NCBI RefSeq assembly: GCF_003258705.1
Contig: NZ_CP029480.1
Coordinates: forward strand, 3,906,001 to 3,970,000
Length of the DNA: 64,000 nt
DNA from: Arcticibacterium luteifluviistationis
Lineage (GTDB): Bacteria; Bacteroidota; Bacteroidia; Cytophagales; Spirosomataceae
Direction of reading: 5' to 3'
The position numbers and the translations under genes were made by a program. Below are positions 17,371-25,620 of this stretch, in pieces. Each line of letters starts with the position of its first letter. Position 1 is the first letter of the stretch. The notes under the pieces are model-generated. The model was not told the origin of the DNA. It searched no databases and saw only the letters and a program-made list of their open reading frames with translations.

Positions 17371-18222
17371 ATGGAAATCAAACCAGAAGAAGTAAAAGCA
17401 TTTATTCAAGCAGCATTAAGAGAAGATATAGGTGATGGCGACCACACCTCTCTATCTACCGTGCCTGCTGATGCTCAAGGAAAAGCAAAACTCCTTGTCA
17501 AAGACGATGGCATTTTGGCTGGAATAGAACTAGCCAAAGCTATTTTTAAGGAGGTAGACCCTGAGCTAGAAATAGAAGTTTTACTTAATGATGGTGATGA
17601 AATCAAATACGGCGACATTGCTTTTTATGTAACAGGCAAAGACCAATCTATCTTAACTGCCGAAAGATTAGTGCTTAACTGCATGCAACGCATGAGCGGA
17701 ATAGCCACCACTACCAGAGCCATTGTCAAAAAACTAGAAGGCACTAAGTGTAAAGTACTTGATACCAGAAAAACTACCCCTAACTTCCGTTTGCCAGAAA
17801 AATGGGCGGTGAAAATAGGTGGTGGAGTGAACCACAGAACGGGACTTTATGACATGATTCTTATCAAAGACAACCATGTGGATTATGCCGGTGGCATCAA
17901 AAACGCCATGCTTTCAGCTCAGAAATACTTAAAAGAAACAGGAAGAGACTTACCAATAGAGGTAGAAGTAAGAGACTTTGAAGAGTTAAAAGAAGTTTTA
18001 GAAATAGGTGGCGTGGTGAGAATCATGCTAGACAACTTTAACTACGAGCAAACAAGAGAAGCTCTAAAGATTATTAACGGGCGTTTTCCTGTAGAATCTT
18101 CTGGCGGAATTACCCCAGAAACAATAAGAGGATATGCCGAATGTGGCATTGATTACGCATCAATGGGTTATCTCACACACAGCATTAAAAGCTTAGATTT
18201 AAGCTTAAAAGCCGTAAAATAA
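17371..18222 (+). CDS. nadC: nicotinate-nucleotide diphosphorylase (quinolinate phosphoribosyltransferase)
   Basis: A 283-residue enzyme making nicotinate mononucleotide from quinolinate and PRPP in NAD synthesis. Recognisable blocks are REDIGDGDHTSL near the start, ERLVLNCMQRMSGIAT, the DTRKTTPNFRLPEKWAVKIGG active-site region (start to finish within residues 126-150), MILIKDNHVDYAGG, and ESSGGITPETI for phosphate binding. The frame could begin at 17311, but the ATG at 17371 gives the normal N-terminus. No nadA or nadB is adjacent. The gene is divergent from tadA. Confidence 0.94.
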   Translation: MEIKPEEVKAFIQAALREDIGDGDHTSLSTVPADAQGKAKLLVKDDGILAGIELAKAIFKEVDPELEIEVLLNDGDEIKYGDIAFYVTGKDQSILTAERLVLNCMQRMSGIATTTRAIVKKLEGTKCKVLDTRKTTPNFRLPEKWAVKIGGGVNHRTGLYDMILIKDNHVDYAGGIKNAMLSAQKYLKETGRDLPIEVEVRDFEELKEVLEIGGVVRIMLDNFNYEQTREALKIINGRFPVESSGGITPETIRGYAECGIDYASMGYLTHSIKSLDLSLKAVK

Positions 18223-18237
18223 AACCCTCTGTTTTTA

Positions 18238-18269
18238 TTTGGGAAGGCTTTCTTTTGTCGATAAATTTG
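18238..18269 (+). promoter_or_regulatory. Full Bacteroidota promoter of the small lipoprotein pair
   Basis: TTTG (18238-18241), 20 bases, then TAAATTTG (18262-18269), 20 bases before the ATG at 18290. Both boxes are exact matches. It also excludes a longer start at 18239. Confidence 0.65.
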
Positions 18270-18289
18270 AATTCAAATCTAAAAGACAA

Positions 18290-18565
18290 ATGAAAACGAA
18301 ACTATTCACATTACTACTTCTAGGGGCATTTACACTTACTCTCTCTGGTTGTAAAAAGAAAGCTGGTCCCCTATCCTGTGCAGCTGATACGCTAAGGTAT
18401 TCAGAAGATATCACTTCGTTTATTGCAAATCAAACTAAAGGAAATTGCGAAGCGGTTAAAGGCTCAATAGACAAGCTTTACAGAAGCTGTACTACACTAG
18501 CTGTTACGGACAAAGCAGACTATGAAGAGTTTCAAAATGAGTTTAATTGTAATGACTATAACTAA
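18290..18565 (+). CDS. small cysteine-rich lipoprotein, paralogue 1
   Basis: A 91-residue predicted lipoprotein: a signal peptide ending in LTLSGC places the lipid-modified Cys at about residue 21. The mature part holds four further cysteines in the order C, NCE, SC, C with DYEE before the last one, a pattern shared with the next gene. No known family is recognised. It is probably an envelope protein with two disulfides. The two genes are 32 bases apart under one strong promoter. Confidence 0.72.
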   Translation: MKTKLFTLLLLGAFTLTLSGCKKKAGPLSCAADTLRYSEDITSFIANQTKGNCEAVKGSIDKLYRSCTTLAVTDKADYEEFQNEFNCNDYN

Positions 18566-18597
18566 GCTTTACCGATTATCATAAAGTTCAAATCATC

Positions 18598-18858
18598 ATG
18601 AAAACACTTTTATTATTGGGCGTAGTAGCCTGCCTTTCTCTTGGTTGTAAAAAAACATCGGTTCTAAACCCTGTCAACAACAATTGTGAAAAAAATGCAG
18701 ACGATTATACCGCCGCTCTTACAGCCTTTGCAAATGAACAAAGTAAATCAAATTGTGAATCTCTTAAAACAACATTGACAGCCGCTGTTAACAGCTGTGC
18801 TCTAGGTTGGGGTGTAGATGCATCTGATTATGAAGAATTAGACTGTTCTCAATATTAA
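18598..18858 (+). CDS. small cysteine-rich lipoprotein, paralogue 2
   Basis: An 86-residue predicted lipoprotein with lipobox LSLGC (Cys about residue 17). The mature part repeats the pattern of the preceding gene: C...Y...F..Q.K.NCE..K, then SC, DYEE, C and a final Tyr. Identity is modest but the cysteine spacing is kept, so the pair arose by tandem duplication. Function is unknown. Its stop overlaps the stop of the convergent LOG-family gene by four bases. Confidence 0.7.
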   Translation: MKTLLLLGVVACLSLGCKKTSVLNPVNNNCEKNADDYTAALTAFANEQSKSNCESLKTTLTAAVNSCALGWGVDASDYEELDCSQY

Positions 18859-19436
18859 ATATTTTCCCTATCTAACCATTTTTGGGTTACCTCGGGAACA
18901 TAAGCCTCCATTAATTCAAAAACCCCTTCAATCGAATGGGAGATTTTAACAATCTCCCGATTTGGTTGTTTTAAAAAGCCTTCCCTCACCATTAAATCCA
19001 TTTGAGCTATTAAAGGCTCATAGAAACCATTGACATTTAAAAGACCCACTGGTTTTCTATGAAGCCCTAGTTGGGCCCAAGAAAGGATTTCAAAAAGCTC
19101 ATCCATACTTCCAAACCCACCAGGAAGCGTAACAACCCCATCACACATCTTCTCCATGAGAGCCTTCCGCTCATGCATAGTTTCTACCACATGAATTTCT
19201 GTCAAATCAGGATGTCCAACCTCCATTTTGTCAAGGAAAGATGGAATAATACCAACTACCTCTCCGCCGTTTTCCATTACGGTGTCTGCTATGGTACCCA
19301 TCAAACCTAAACTACCTCCACCATAAATCAGTCTAATCTCTCTTTTTACCAATTCTTTGCCCAAGGCCACCGCCGTTTCTTTATAAATTGGGTTCAAACC
19401 TGAATTTGCTCCGCAATACACTAAAACTGATTTCAT
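18855..19436 (-). CDS. LOG-family (TIGR00730) nucleotide phosphoribohydrolase
   Basis: A 193-residue Rossmann-like protein. IYGGGSLGLMG (about residue 40) and LPGGFGSMDELFEILSW (about residue 103) match the LOG family signature PGGxGTxxE, with Ser in place of Thr. Characterised members cleave cytokinin riboside 5'-monophosphates or other nucleoside monophosphates to free base and ribose 5-phosphate. In a bacterium with no plant link the physiological substrate may be AMP-like; this is inference. A TATTTTTG promoter element lies at 19469-19476. Confidence 0.88.
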   Translation of the reverse strand: MKSVLVYCGANSGLNPIYKETAVALGKELVKREIRLIYGGGSLGLMGTIADTVMENGGEVVGIIPSFLDKMEVGHPDLTEIHVVETMHERKALMEKMCDGVVTLPGGFGSMDELFEILSWAQLGLHRKPVGLLNVNGFYEPLIAQMDLMVREGFLKQPNREIVKISHSIEGVFELMEAYVPEVTQKWLDRENI

Positions 19437-19468
19437 GGAATGTTCTTTTTAATTAATCCTCAATTGCC

Positions 19469-19476
19469 CAAAAATA
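19469..19476 (-). promoter_or_regulatory. -7 promoter element (TATTTTTG) of the LOG-family gene
   Basis: Exact minus-strand TAnnTTTG match 33 bases before the ATG at 19436; no clear -33 box. Confidence 0.45.
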
Positions 19477-19530
19477 GGCGATTATTTTCACTAATTTGGG
19501 ACTGAATTTAATCTAAACAACCCTTCCGAA

Positions 19531-20643
19531 ATGAGTATTGAAGAAAACAGACGTTCGTTTATTAAAAAAATGGGTGGCAGTGCCATTGCACTTCCCTTCT
19601 TATCAAACAAAGGCTCAGCACAGCCTAAAGAAACTTACGACGGTAAAAAGCTAGGCATAGCCTTAGTTGGACTAGGATATTATGCTGTGAATAAAATCCT
19701 TCCTGGCGTTGACGAATCTCCTTATTGGGAATTAAAAGGTATTGTAACCGGAACTCCTTCAAAGATTCCTGCACTCAAAGAAAAATATAATTTAAAGGAT
19801 GAAAACATTCTTAACTATGACAACTACGCTAACCTGGCAAACTGCCCTGATATAGACGTAGTTTATGTTTGCCTTCCTAATGGCATGCATGCCGAATACT
19901 CCATTAAAGCTGCCAATGCTGGAAAACATGTAATCACTGAAAAGCCAATGGCAAATACCCCACAAGAATGTGAGGATATGATTAAGGCCTGCAAAAAAAA
20001 TAATGTAAAACTAGCGGTAGGCTATAGATGCCATTTTGAGCCTTTTAATCTTGAGCTAATGCGATATGGCAGAGAGAATACTTTTGGCAAAATAAATTAC
20101 ATACAAAGTATGTTTGGCTGGACTGCTGGCGACCCAAAAATGTGGCGATTAAATAAAGAACTAGGTGGTGGTGGCCCCCTGATGGATGTAGGGATTTATA
20201 GCATTAATGCTGCCAGATACACCAAAGGAATGGAGCCTCGCTCTGTGGTAGCTCACTTTGGCCCAGTCACTGATAAAACTCGCTTTAGTGAGGTTGAAGA
20301 ATCTGTATCATGGCATATGGAATTCCCTGACGACACTGTATTTACAGGCTTTACCACTTACAACACTAATGTAGAGAAATTTCAGGCGTATGGAGATAAA
20401 GGCTGGGTAGAAATGGGACCTGCTTTTAGTTATGGGCCTATTGTAGGAAATACATCAAAAGGAAAAATGGACATGGAAGTGGTATACCATCAAACCTATC
20501 AAATGAACGGAATGGGTGCTATGTTTTTAAGCTCTGACCCTATTCCAGACCACTGTTCAGGTGTGGAAGGCTTAAAAGATATGAAAATCATTTCGGCTAT
20601 TTATGAGTCTGCCGAAGCTGGCGGAAAAAAGATTATGCTTTAG
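19531..20643 (+). CDS. Tat-exported Gfo/Idh/MocA-family oxidoreductase
   Basis: A 370-residue NAD(P)-dependent sugar oxidoreductase of the glucose-fructose oxidoreductase type. The N-terminus has a twin-arginine signal (NRRSFIKKMGG) and a cleavable end near GSAQ, so it is folded with cofactor and exported. The Rossmann core follows with ALVGLGYYAVNKI, the conserved VITEKPMANT (catalytic EKP Lys near residue 140) and GGGPLMDVGIYSINAARY, where the His position often seen in the family is replaced by the Tyr-Ser-Ile series of the Gfo type. Substrate cannot be named. It stands alone. Confidence 0.85.
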   Translation: MSIEENRRSFIKKMGGSAIALPFLSNKGSAQPKETYDGKKLGIALVGLGYYAVNKILPGVDESPYWELKGIVTGTPSKIPALKEKYNLKDENILNYDNYANLANCPDIDVVYVCLPNGMHAEYSIKAANAGKHVITEKPMANTPQECEDMIKACKKNNVKLAVGYRCHFEPFNLELMRYGRENTFGKINYIQSMFGWTAGDPKMWRLNKELGGGGPLMDVGIYSINAARYTKGMEPRSVVAHFGPVTDKTRFSEVEESVSWHMEFPDDTVFTGFTTYNTNVEKFQAYGDKGWVEMGPAFSYGPIVGNTSKGKMDMEVVYHQTYQMNGMGAMFLSSDPIPDHCSGVEGLKDMKIISAIYESAEAGGKKIML

Positions 20644-20655
20644 AACTTCTTCCAT

Positions 20656-20691
20656 AAAAATACGGTAAAGGTCAATCTGGCCTTTACCGTA
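20656..20691. terminator. Two-way terminator between the Gfo/Idh gene and the SCO gene
   Basis: Perfect 11-bp arms TACGGTAAAGG (20661-20671) and CCTTTACCGTA (20681-20691) with a 9-base loop. On the minus strand it is followed by five T residues, so it should end the SCO operon best. Confidence 0.75.
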
Positions 20692-20740
20692 ATATAAACA
20701 CTTAACCCTAGAATTTAAACACGCTTTTGTAGCGACTTCT

Positions 20741-21412
20741 TTAACTCTCCTCTTCTAGCGTTTTAATATCTGCAATCAACTGATTAACAGAAGTTTTATT
20801 CAAGCCGTTATAAATTCCTCTTATGTGCTTGTTTTTATCAATAAGAACAAAGTTTTCCGTATGTAGGAAATCGTCCACTGTCTTTTCTATGCCCATATTT
20901 TCTTCTATGAAATAAGCACCCCTGCCCAAATCATAAATTTGCTGTCTATCTCCTGTGAGCAAATACCATTTTTTGCTTTTTATACCTCTTTTATTGGCAT
21001 AGCCAGCAAGTTTCTCAACCGTATCTCTATCGGGTGTTACAGAATGTGATATAAGCATGACCTCATCATCATCCATAAATTCTTCTTGGAGAATCCCCAT
21101 ATTATCACTCATTTGAGGACAAATACCTGGGCAAGTGGTAAAGAAAAAATTTGCCACATAAATCTTCCCTTCTAATGATTTCTGAGAGATGGAGTCCCCA
21201 TCCTGATTTATTAAAGAAAACGCCGGAATAACATGAAAATCATTCAGCGAATTAGAATCGGCATTTATCCATTGAGGTGTAAATGATGCCTCATCAAAAT
21301 ATGGTAGTTCTTCTACCCTGCTATCATTTTGGCCTCCATCCTTATTACAAGAAGCTAGGTTGGCTAAACCAAAAAAAAGGATGACAATATATTTACTTCT
21401 GAACAATTTCAT
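20741..21412 (-). CDS. SCO1/SenC family copper-binding lipoprotein
   Basis: A 223-residue periplasmic thioredoxin-fold protein. The lipobox is LASC (Cys about 22). The copper/redox motif CPGICP follows FFFTTCPG near residue 115, and the partner His is in DDFLHTENFVLID. SCO proteins deliver copper to the CuA site of cytochrome c oxidase or act as thiol reductases. No oxidase genes are nearby; instead it ends an operon with YHYH and YwqK-like genes. The ATG at 21412 is chosen so that the signal peptide is normal; it overlaps the upstream gene by about 20 bases. Confidence 0.88.
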   Translation of the reverse strand: MKLFRSKYIVILFFGLANLASCNKDGGQNDSRVEELPYFDEASFTPQWINADSNSLNDFHVIPAFSLINQDGDSISQKSLEGKIYVANFFFTTCPGICPQMSDNMGILQEEFMDDDEVMLISHSVTPDRDTVEKLAGYANKRGIKSKKWYLLTGDRQQIYDLGRGAYFIEENMGIEKTVDDFLHTENFVLIDKNKHIRGIYNGLNKTSVNQLIADIKTLEEES

Positions 21413-21956
21413 TCTGTAATTCATAGCATAAAGTAGAACGTTTCAAACCAAAAATCCTTCCATTTTTAGCTTCATAATTAACATAAAGCTTCCCATTTTC
21501 CCACCAAGTTTGCTGAATGCCTTCCTCTTTTCCATTGACAATGTTCATCTTTTTGAAAATCTTCCCACTTGGGTACCATTTCCTTTGAATCCCATTAACC
21601 ACACCATTTGTAAAATTAGATTCGGAAACCAGCACAGAGCTTTCAGACCATGTTTTTGACACGCCTTCCCTTTTGTTTGAGCTAAACTTAGCTTCATACC
21701 TTAAAGTGCCAGCCATGTCCCATTTCTGTATCAATCCTTCTTTCTTTCCTTTATAAAAGGATTTACGCTCTCTTACAGAGCCATCTGGAAAGTATTTAAC
21801 AGCAAAGCCACTGAAGGCTTTGCTGTCTAAGAACCATTGGCCAGTACTTGGATTCAGAATCAAATCGTCTTCATTGACTTCAATGTCTGGAACTGAAATG
21901 CTTGAAGATAAACTTTGGCATCCAAAAAGTATCCACAATGAAAATATTGAAAACAT
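21393..21956 (-). CDS. YwqK-type (MORN-like repeat) lipoprotein
   Basis: A 187-residue lipoprotein with lipobox LFGC (Cys about 13). The rest is a series of about five 22-residue hairpin repeats such as GFAVKYFPDGSVRERKSFY, GLIQKWDMAGTLRYEAKF and GIQQTWWENGKLYVNYEA. Similar repeats occur in the family named after YwqK of Bacillus, annotated as an antitoxin, but many Bacteroidota copies are surface proteins with no toxin; no toxin gene is next to it here. It lies 2 bases after the YHYH gene and overlaps the SCO gene. Confidence 0.78.
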   Translation of the reverse strand: MFSIFSLWILFGCQSLSSSISVPDIEVNEDDLILNPSTGQWFLDSKAFSGFAVKYFPDGSVRERKSFYKGKKEGLIQKWDMAGTLRYEAKFSSNKREGVSKTWSESSVLVSESNFTNGVVNGIQRKWYPSGKIFKKMNIVNGKEEGIQQTWWENGKLYVNYEAKNGRIFGLKRSTLCYELQNEIVQK

Positions 21957-21958
21957 AA

Positions 21959-22708
21959 TTATCTTATTGAACTAGGTGTACCTTGATAAGCTCCAGGGAA
22001 AATAATATAATATTTGTTGATATAAAGCTCGTTTTCTATATGGTAGTGATATAGAGCTTCCGTAGAGTGCTGTGTAGTGCTAGTATGACCACCCGACGCA
22101 TCTAAATCTGTAGGATAAGTTCCTGTAGAGTTACACTTCCTTCCGTATATAAAGAAACCGTCAGCAATAATTCCAACAAGATTTTCATCATCTTTTGTCC
22201 AAGCTTCTGGCTCTGTATGGTAATGGTATTCCGCTGGCCCAATGTGAGCTCCAGAATAATCTAAACTTACGGCAGCCTGACTTAAAGCACCATTTCCTTC
22301 TTGGTCATTAAAAATAGCAGCACCACTTACCGCAATTCCAATGGCTCCTAAACTTGTTGCTGTAGTTTGAGACGCTTTAGTTGGATTAGCAGAAACAGTT
22401 AAAGTAGCATAGCCATCATATCCTGTAAGTAAACTTGGCGTAGATACAAAACCATCTTGAGGCTCTACGTACAAAGCATTTCCCTCTCCCCAGTATGGTG
22501 TAGTATGATTTGGTAAGCCATTAGTTTCAATAACCACATTAGAGCCATCTAAGTAAATATCGGTATTACCTTCATCAAATTCAGCAAAGGCCGAACTCAA
22601 TGAACTTGTTACATCCGCAACAGGATCTTCTGAACTATCATCATCACAGCCTGAAATAATAAACAAACCCGTAAGGGCAATAGCAGTAGATATTACGAAA
22701 TTTCTCAT
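21959..22708 (-). CDS. YHYH-domain lipoprotein
   Basis: A 249-residue lipoprotein with lipobox IISGC (Cys about 21) and an acidic linker. The mature protein shows the YHYH motif twice, in GPAEYHYHTEPEA and EALYHYHIENELY, and the GIIADGFFIYG segment of the YHYH family. The paired histidines suggest metal binding, possibly copper given the SCO partner; that is inference. The family is frequent in marine Bacteroidota and Planctomycetes and uncharacterised. It is the first gene of a three-gene operon with YwqK-like and SCO genes. Confidence 0.85.
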   Translation of the reverse strand: MRNFVISTAIALTGLFIISGCDDDSSEDPVADVTSSLSSAFAEFDEGNTDIYLDGSNVVIETNGLPNHTTPYWGEGNALYVEPQDGFVSTPSLLTGYDGYATLTVSANPTKASQTTATSLGAIGIAVSGAAIFNDQEGNGALSQAAVSLDYSGAHIGPAEYHYHTEPEAWTKDDENLVGIIADGFFIYGRKCNSTGTYPTDLDASGGHTSTTQHSTEALYHYHIENELYINKYYIIFPGAYQGTPSSIR

Positions 22709-23119
22709 ATTCTTTTTTCTTAATTTTTATTCTATACCTATTTAGACTCCTTTCGTTGAAAAAACCTTCGGTATACTCTTTATTAAGAAAATTAAACCCA
22801 AAAGATTAAAGCTTATAAGTGACTGGTTTACAATAAACAATACACCAATTCCTTTTCATTATATCTTAGAAAAAATATTCTATAATGGTAGAAGGTGTTT
22901 GTTTTTAGCAATTTAAGTAGAATACTTTAACAAATCAAAGTCGTGTTTTAACAAAAAACATTAGAATATTACCAGCAAAACGGTTTCAGTTCAAATCGTT
23001 TTTATTGACATTTTGGTTTGAACTTGAATCAATTTTGAGAGTCAATCATAACAACTACATATTTAGTAAAACTGTCATTGGCTAAATTATTGCTTACCAT
23101 ACTTCAGGTAAACAACACT
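22709..23119. other. Intergenic region between divergent YHYH and GH16-like genes
   Basis: About 410 A+T-rich bases with no convincing frame. The only structure seen is an inverted repeat of TTCAAA and TTTGAA around 22992-23024. No exact TAnnTTTG promoter box was found for either gene. Confidence 0.5.
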
Positions 23120-24028
23120 ATGGCTAAGCAAAAATCAACATCGTTCGCAAAAATTTCATTGTTTTTAACTTTGGCACTCTTGGGCTGTGCCGAAGAAGAT
23201 GGCATAACTGCTCAGCAGGGCAAAATAATGTTTGATGATTTCAATTATGAAAGCAGTACAGACCCTATTTTAGGAAATTTTGGATGGACTGTAAGAACGG
23301 GACGGGGCGGACCGGGAGAATCTGGCACTACTTGGCTAGAAGAAAACATTGATTTTATTGATGACGAAGTCATCCCTGACAATAAACTGCTTCGGCTTAC
23401 ATCTACTACCAATGGAGCTGGAAGAAACACCTATCAAGCCGAAATCTATCATCCTCAAACCTACCTTGAAGGAACATACGCAGCAAGAATCCATTTTTTT
23501 GATAGCCCATCAGAAGGTATAGATGGAGACGAAGTGAATCAAACTTTCTTTGCAATTTCTACTTTAGATTACCCATTAGACAGCAATTACAGTGAACTAG
23601 ATTTTGCAGAATACCTTCCAAACGGTGGATGGGGTTCTGGTGAGCCCACTTTCTGGATGACCTCCTGGGAGACCTATCAAAATTCACCATACATCCAAGA
23701 TTCTAAAACCGACGAAATAGACGAGAGCTTTGAGGGCTGGCACACCGTTAGTGCCACCGTGGGAAATGGAGAAATCAAATATTATATTGATGGCATATTA
23801 AGAGCCACACACGATGGCGAATATTTTCCTGAACAAGATATGAGTATCACTTTCAACCTTTGGTTTATTGCCGGTCGTCTCTTAGACGATACTAGCACCA
23901 GAAGCTACCAAGAATTAGTAGACTGGGTTTACTTCTCTGAAGATTTGGAGATAGACCACACTCAAATTGAAAATAAAGTAACGGAATTGAGACAAAAAGA
24001 CATTATTCGCATAGACGATTTTAAATAG
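23120..24028 (+). CDS. GH16-like (laminarinase/agarase-type) lipoprotein
   Basis: A 302-residue lipoprotein with lipobox LALLGC (Cys about 23). The jelly-roll domain contains SELDFAEYLPNGGWG, which fits the GH16 catalytic motif E-x-D-x-x-E with Glu159 as nucleophile, Asp161 and Glu164 as acid/base. Downstream WHTVSATVGNGEIKYYIDG is the usual WHTYxxxWxxxxIxFYVDG strand of GH16. Such enzymes cleave beta-1,3 or beta-1,4 glucans or galactans. The substrate is not evident and no SusCD pair is adjacent. The ATG at 23120 is chosen over 23078 because it gives a proper lipoprotein signal. Confidence 0.72.
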   Translation: MAKQKSTSFAKISLFLTLALLGCAEEDGITAQQGKIMFDDFNYESSTDPILGNFGWTVRTGRGGPGESGTTWLEENIDFIDDEVIPDNKLLRLTSTTNGAGRNTYQAEIYHPQTYLEGTYAARIHFFDSPSEGIDGDEVNQTFFAISTLDYPLDSNYSELDFAEYLPNGGWGSGEPTFWMTSWETYQNSPYIQDSKTDEIDESFEGWHTVSATVGNGEIKYYIDGILRATHDGEYFPEQDMSITFNLWFIAGRLLDDTSTRSYQELVDWVYFSEDLEIDHTQIENKVTELRQKDIIRIDDFK

Positions 24029-24153
24029 CTTTTTCCGAAGCTTTCTTTAGTTTTAGCAATATCAACTATTCCACTCCTGACGTATTTTATCCACTTCATG
24101 CACTCAAAAGACTACATTCGCCTACTTAATAGCTAATCTAGCTGTTTTCTTCT

Positions 24154-24161
24154 TAAATTTG
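24154..24161 (+). promoter_or_regulatory. -7 promoter element (TAAATTTG) of the esterase gene
   Basis: Exact TAnnTTTG match 52 bases before the ATG at 24214; -33 box not evident. Confidence 0.5.
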
Positions 24162-24213
24162 GGTAGAACAATTTTGACGACCTATCGGTCTTCAATTACA
24201 TCAACCTTACCCT

Positions 24214-25065
24214 ATGAAAAAAATAACTTTTCTAATCGCTTTACTTTTCCCTGTGCTGCTAAATGCACAATCAGGAAAAGTGATGGACAACCTAAAAATG
24301 GATAGTAAAATCCTGAAAATGGAACGTAACTATGCTGTCTATTTACCGCCAGGCTACGAAACTTCTGAGCGTTCTTACCCCGTTTTATATTTACTTCATG
24401 GTGCCACAGATAACCATACAGGCTGGATACAATTTGGTGAAGTTTTACACATTACAGACAAGGCTATTCAAGAAGGAACAGCTACTCCAATGATAATCAT
24501 AATGCCTGATGCCGACACCAAGGTGATGGGTTATTTTAATGTCCCTGATTATAATTACGAAGACTTTTTCTTTGAAGAATTCATACCACATGTAGAGCAG
24601 AAATACAGAATAAAAAGCACCAAAAGATTCCGTGCAGTGGCAGGGCTTTCTATGGGCGGTGGTGGCTCTTTCATGTACGGCTTGCGTCATCCTGACATGT
24701 TTTCTTCAGCCTGTCCTTTGAGTGCTTATGTTGGCCCATTAACTTTAGAGCAGGCAGACCTAAGTATGAAAAGAAGAAATCCTGGCATTACAGATGCTCA
24801 GGTAAAATCCTACTTTGAAAACTATAATGCTCTAAACTTGCTGGCAAAAGCTGATGTAGAAAAAGTAAAAAGTGTAAGGTGGTATATAGACTGCGGTGAT
24901 GACGATTTCCTGTACGAAGGAAACTCACAAATGCACATAGAAATGAGAAAGAAAGAAATCCCTCATGAATACAGGGTGAGAGATGGTGGCCACAGGTGGT
25001 CTTACTGGCGTTCTGCATTGCCTGAGGTACTAAGATTTGTTTCCGACTCGTTTCATCAAAACTGA
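24214..25065 (+). CDS. secreted alpha/beta-hydrolase esterase (CE1/esterase D type)
   Basis: A 283-residue enzyme with a signal peptide ending NAQ (residue 19). YPVLYLLHGATDNHTGW carries the oxyanion region, GLSMGGGGS the nucleophile Ser146, DCGDDDFLYEG the probable catalytic Asp, and GGHRWSYWR the catalytic His. This is the putative-esterase family that includes feruloyl and acetylxylan esterases and iron-siderophore esterases. It likely removes acyl or aryl groups from polysaccharides in the periplasm; the exact substrate is open. A gluconate-dehydrogenase-like pair follows after 23 bases and may be cotranscribed. Confidence 0.87.
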   Translation: MKKITFLIALLFPVLLNAQSGKVMDNLKMDSKILKMERNYAVYLPPGYETSERSYPVLYLLHGATDNHTGWIQFGEVLHITDKAIQEGTATPMIIIMPDADTKVMGYFNVPDYNYEDFFFEEFIPHVEQKYRIKSTKRFRAVAGLSMGGGGSFMYGLRHPDMFSSACPLSAYVGPLTLEQADLSMKRRNPGITDAQVKSYFENYNALNLLAKADVEKVKSVRWYIDCGDDDFLYEGNSQMHIEMRKKEIPHEYRVRDGGHRWSYWRSALPEVLRFVSDSFHQN

Positions 25066-25088
25066 TTTAGCTATTTGTTTAACAATAT

Positions 25089-25607
25089 ATGAAAAGAAGA
25101 AATTTATTAAAAAACTTAACCCTCGGTACTGCAGCAATGGTTGCCGTACCCGCATGGGCGAAAAATTGGTCAAAAACTGACCTGCCTTTAGGTAAAGCAC
25201 TAGCTCCTGCAGATGAGGCCTTACTCACAGACATCATTGACACCCTGATTCCTAAAACGGACACACCTGGTGCCATAGAACTTGGGGTTGAAAAGTTTGT
25301 CAAAGCCATGCTAGATGCGATGCAAACAGAAGAAGAACAGAAAGCTTTTTATGCACAAATTCCAGCAGTGGATGCTTTTGCAAAAAGAAAGTTCGGGTCA
25401 GCGTTTTCAAGCCTTACGGTCAATCAAAAGGTAGAATGCTTAGGCATGATTGAAACAAATGAAAACCAAGACCTTAAAAAGTTCTTTGGCACCTTAAAAT
25501 ATTATAGCATTCAAGGTTACACAGGCTCTGAATGGTACATGACCGAAAAAGCAGGTTACGAATACGCCCCAGGATACGGCTATGGCTGTGTCGATATTGA
25601 ACAATAA
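25089..25607 (+). CDS. gluconate 2-dehydrogenase subunit 3-like protein
   Basis: A 172-residue small subunit. The N-terminus KRRNLLKNLTLG resembles a twin-arginine signal, with cleavage near AWA (residue 23), so it probably carries its large partner out through Tat. DIIDTLIPKTDTPGAIELGV is the conserved family block. In gluconate dehydrogenases this subunit pairs with a GMC flavoprotein, which is exactly the next gene 13 bases on. The usual third subunit, a multihaem cytochrome c, is not adjacent. Confidence 0.88.
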   Translation: MKRRNLLKNLTLGTAAMVAVPAWAKNWSKTDLPLGKALAPADEALLTDIIDTLIPKTDTPGAIELGVEKFVKAMLDAMQTEEEQKAFYAQIPAVDAFAKRKFGSAFSSLTVNQKVECLGMIETNENQDLKKFFGTLKYYSIQGYTGSEWYMTEKAGYEYAPGYGYGCVDIEQ

Positions 25608-25620
25608 TTAGAGAAGAACA

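Noticed and set aside
21393-21956. YwqK-like gene as part of a toxin-antitoxin system
   Set aside because: The product is a lipoprotein between YHYH and SCO genes and no toxin-like gene is next to it.
22980-23030. Inverted repeat TTCAAA/TTTGAA upstream of the GH16-like gene as an operator
   Set aside because: The arms are short and A+T rich, so they are expected by chance in such sequence.
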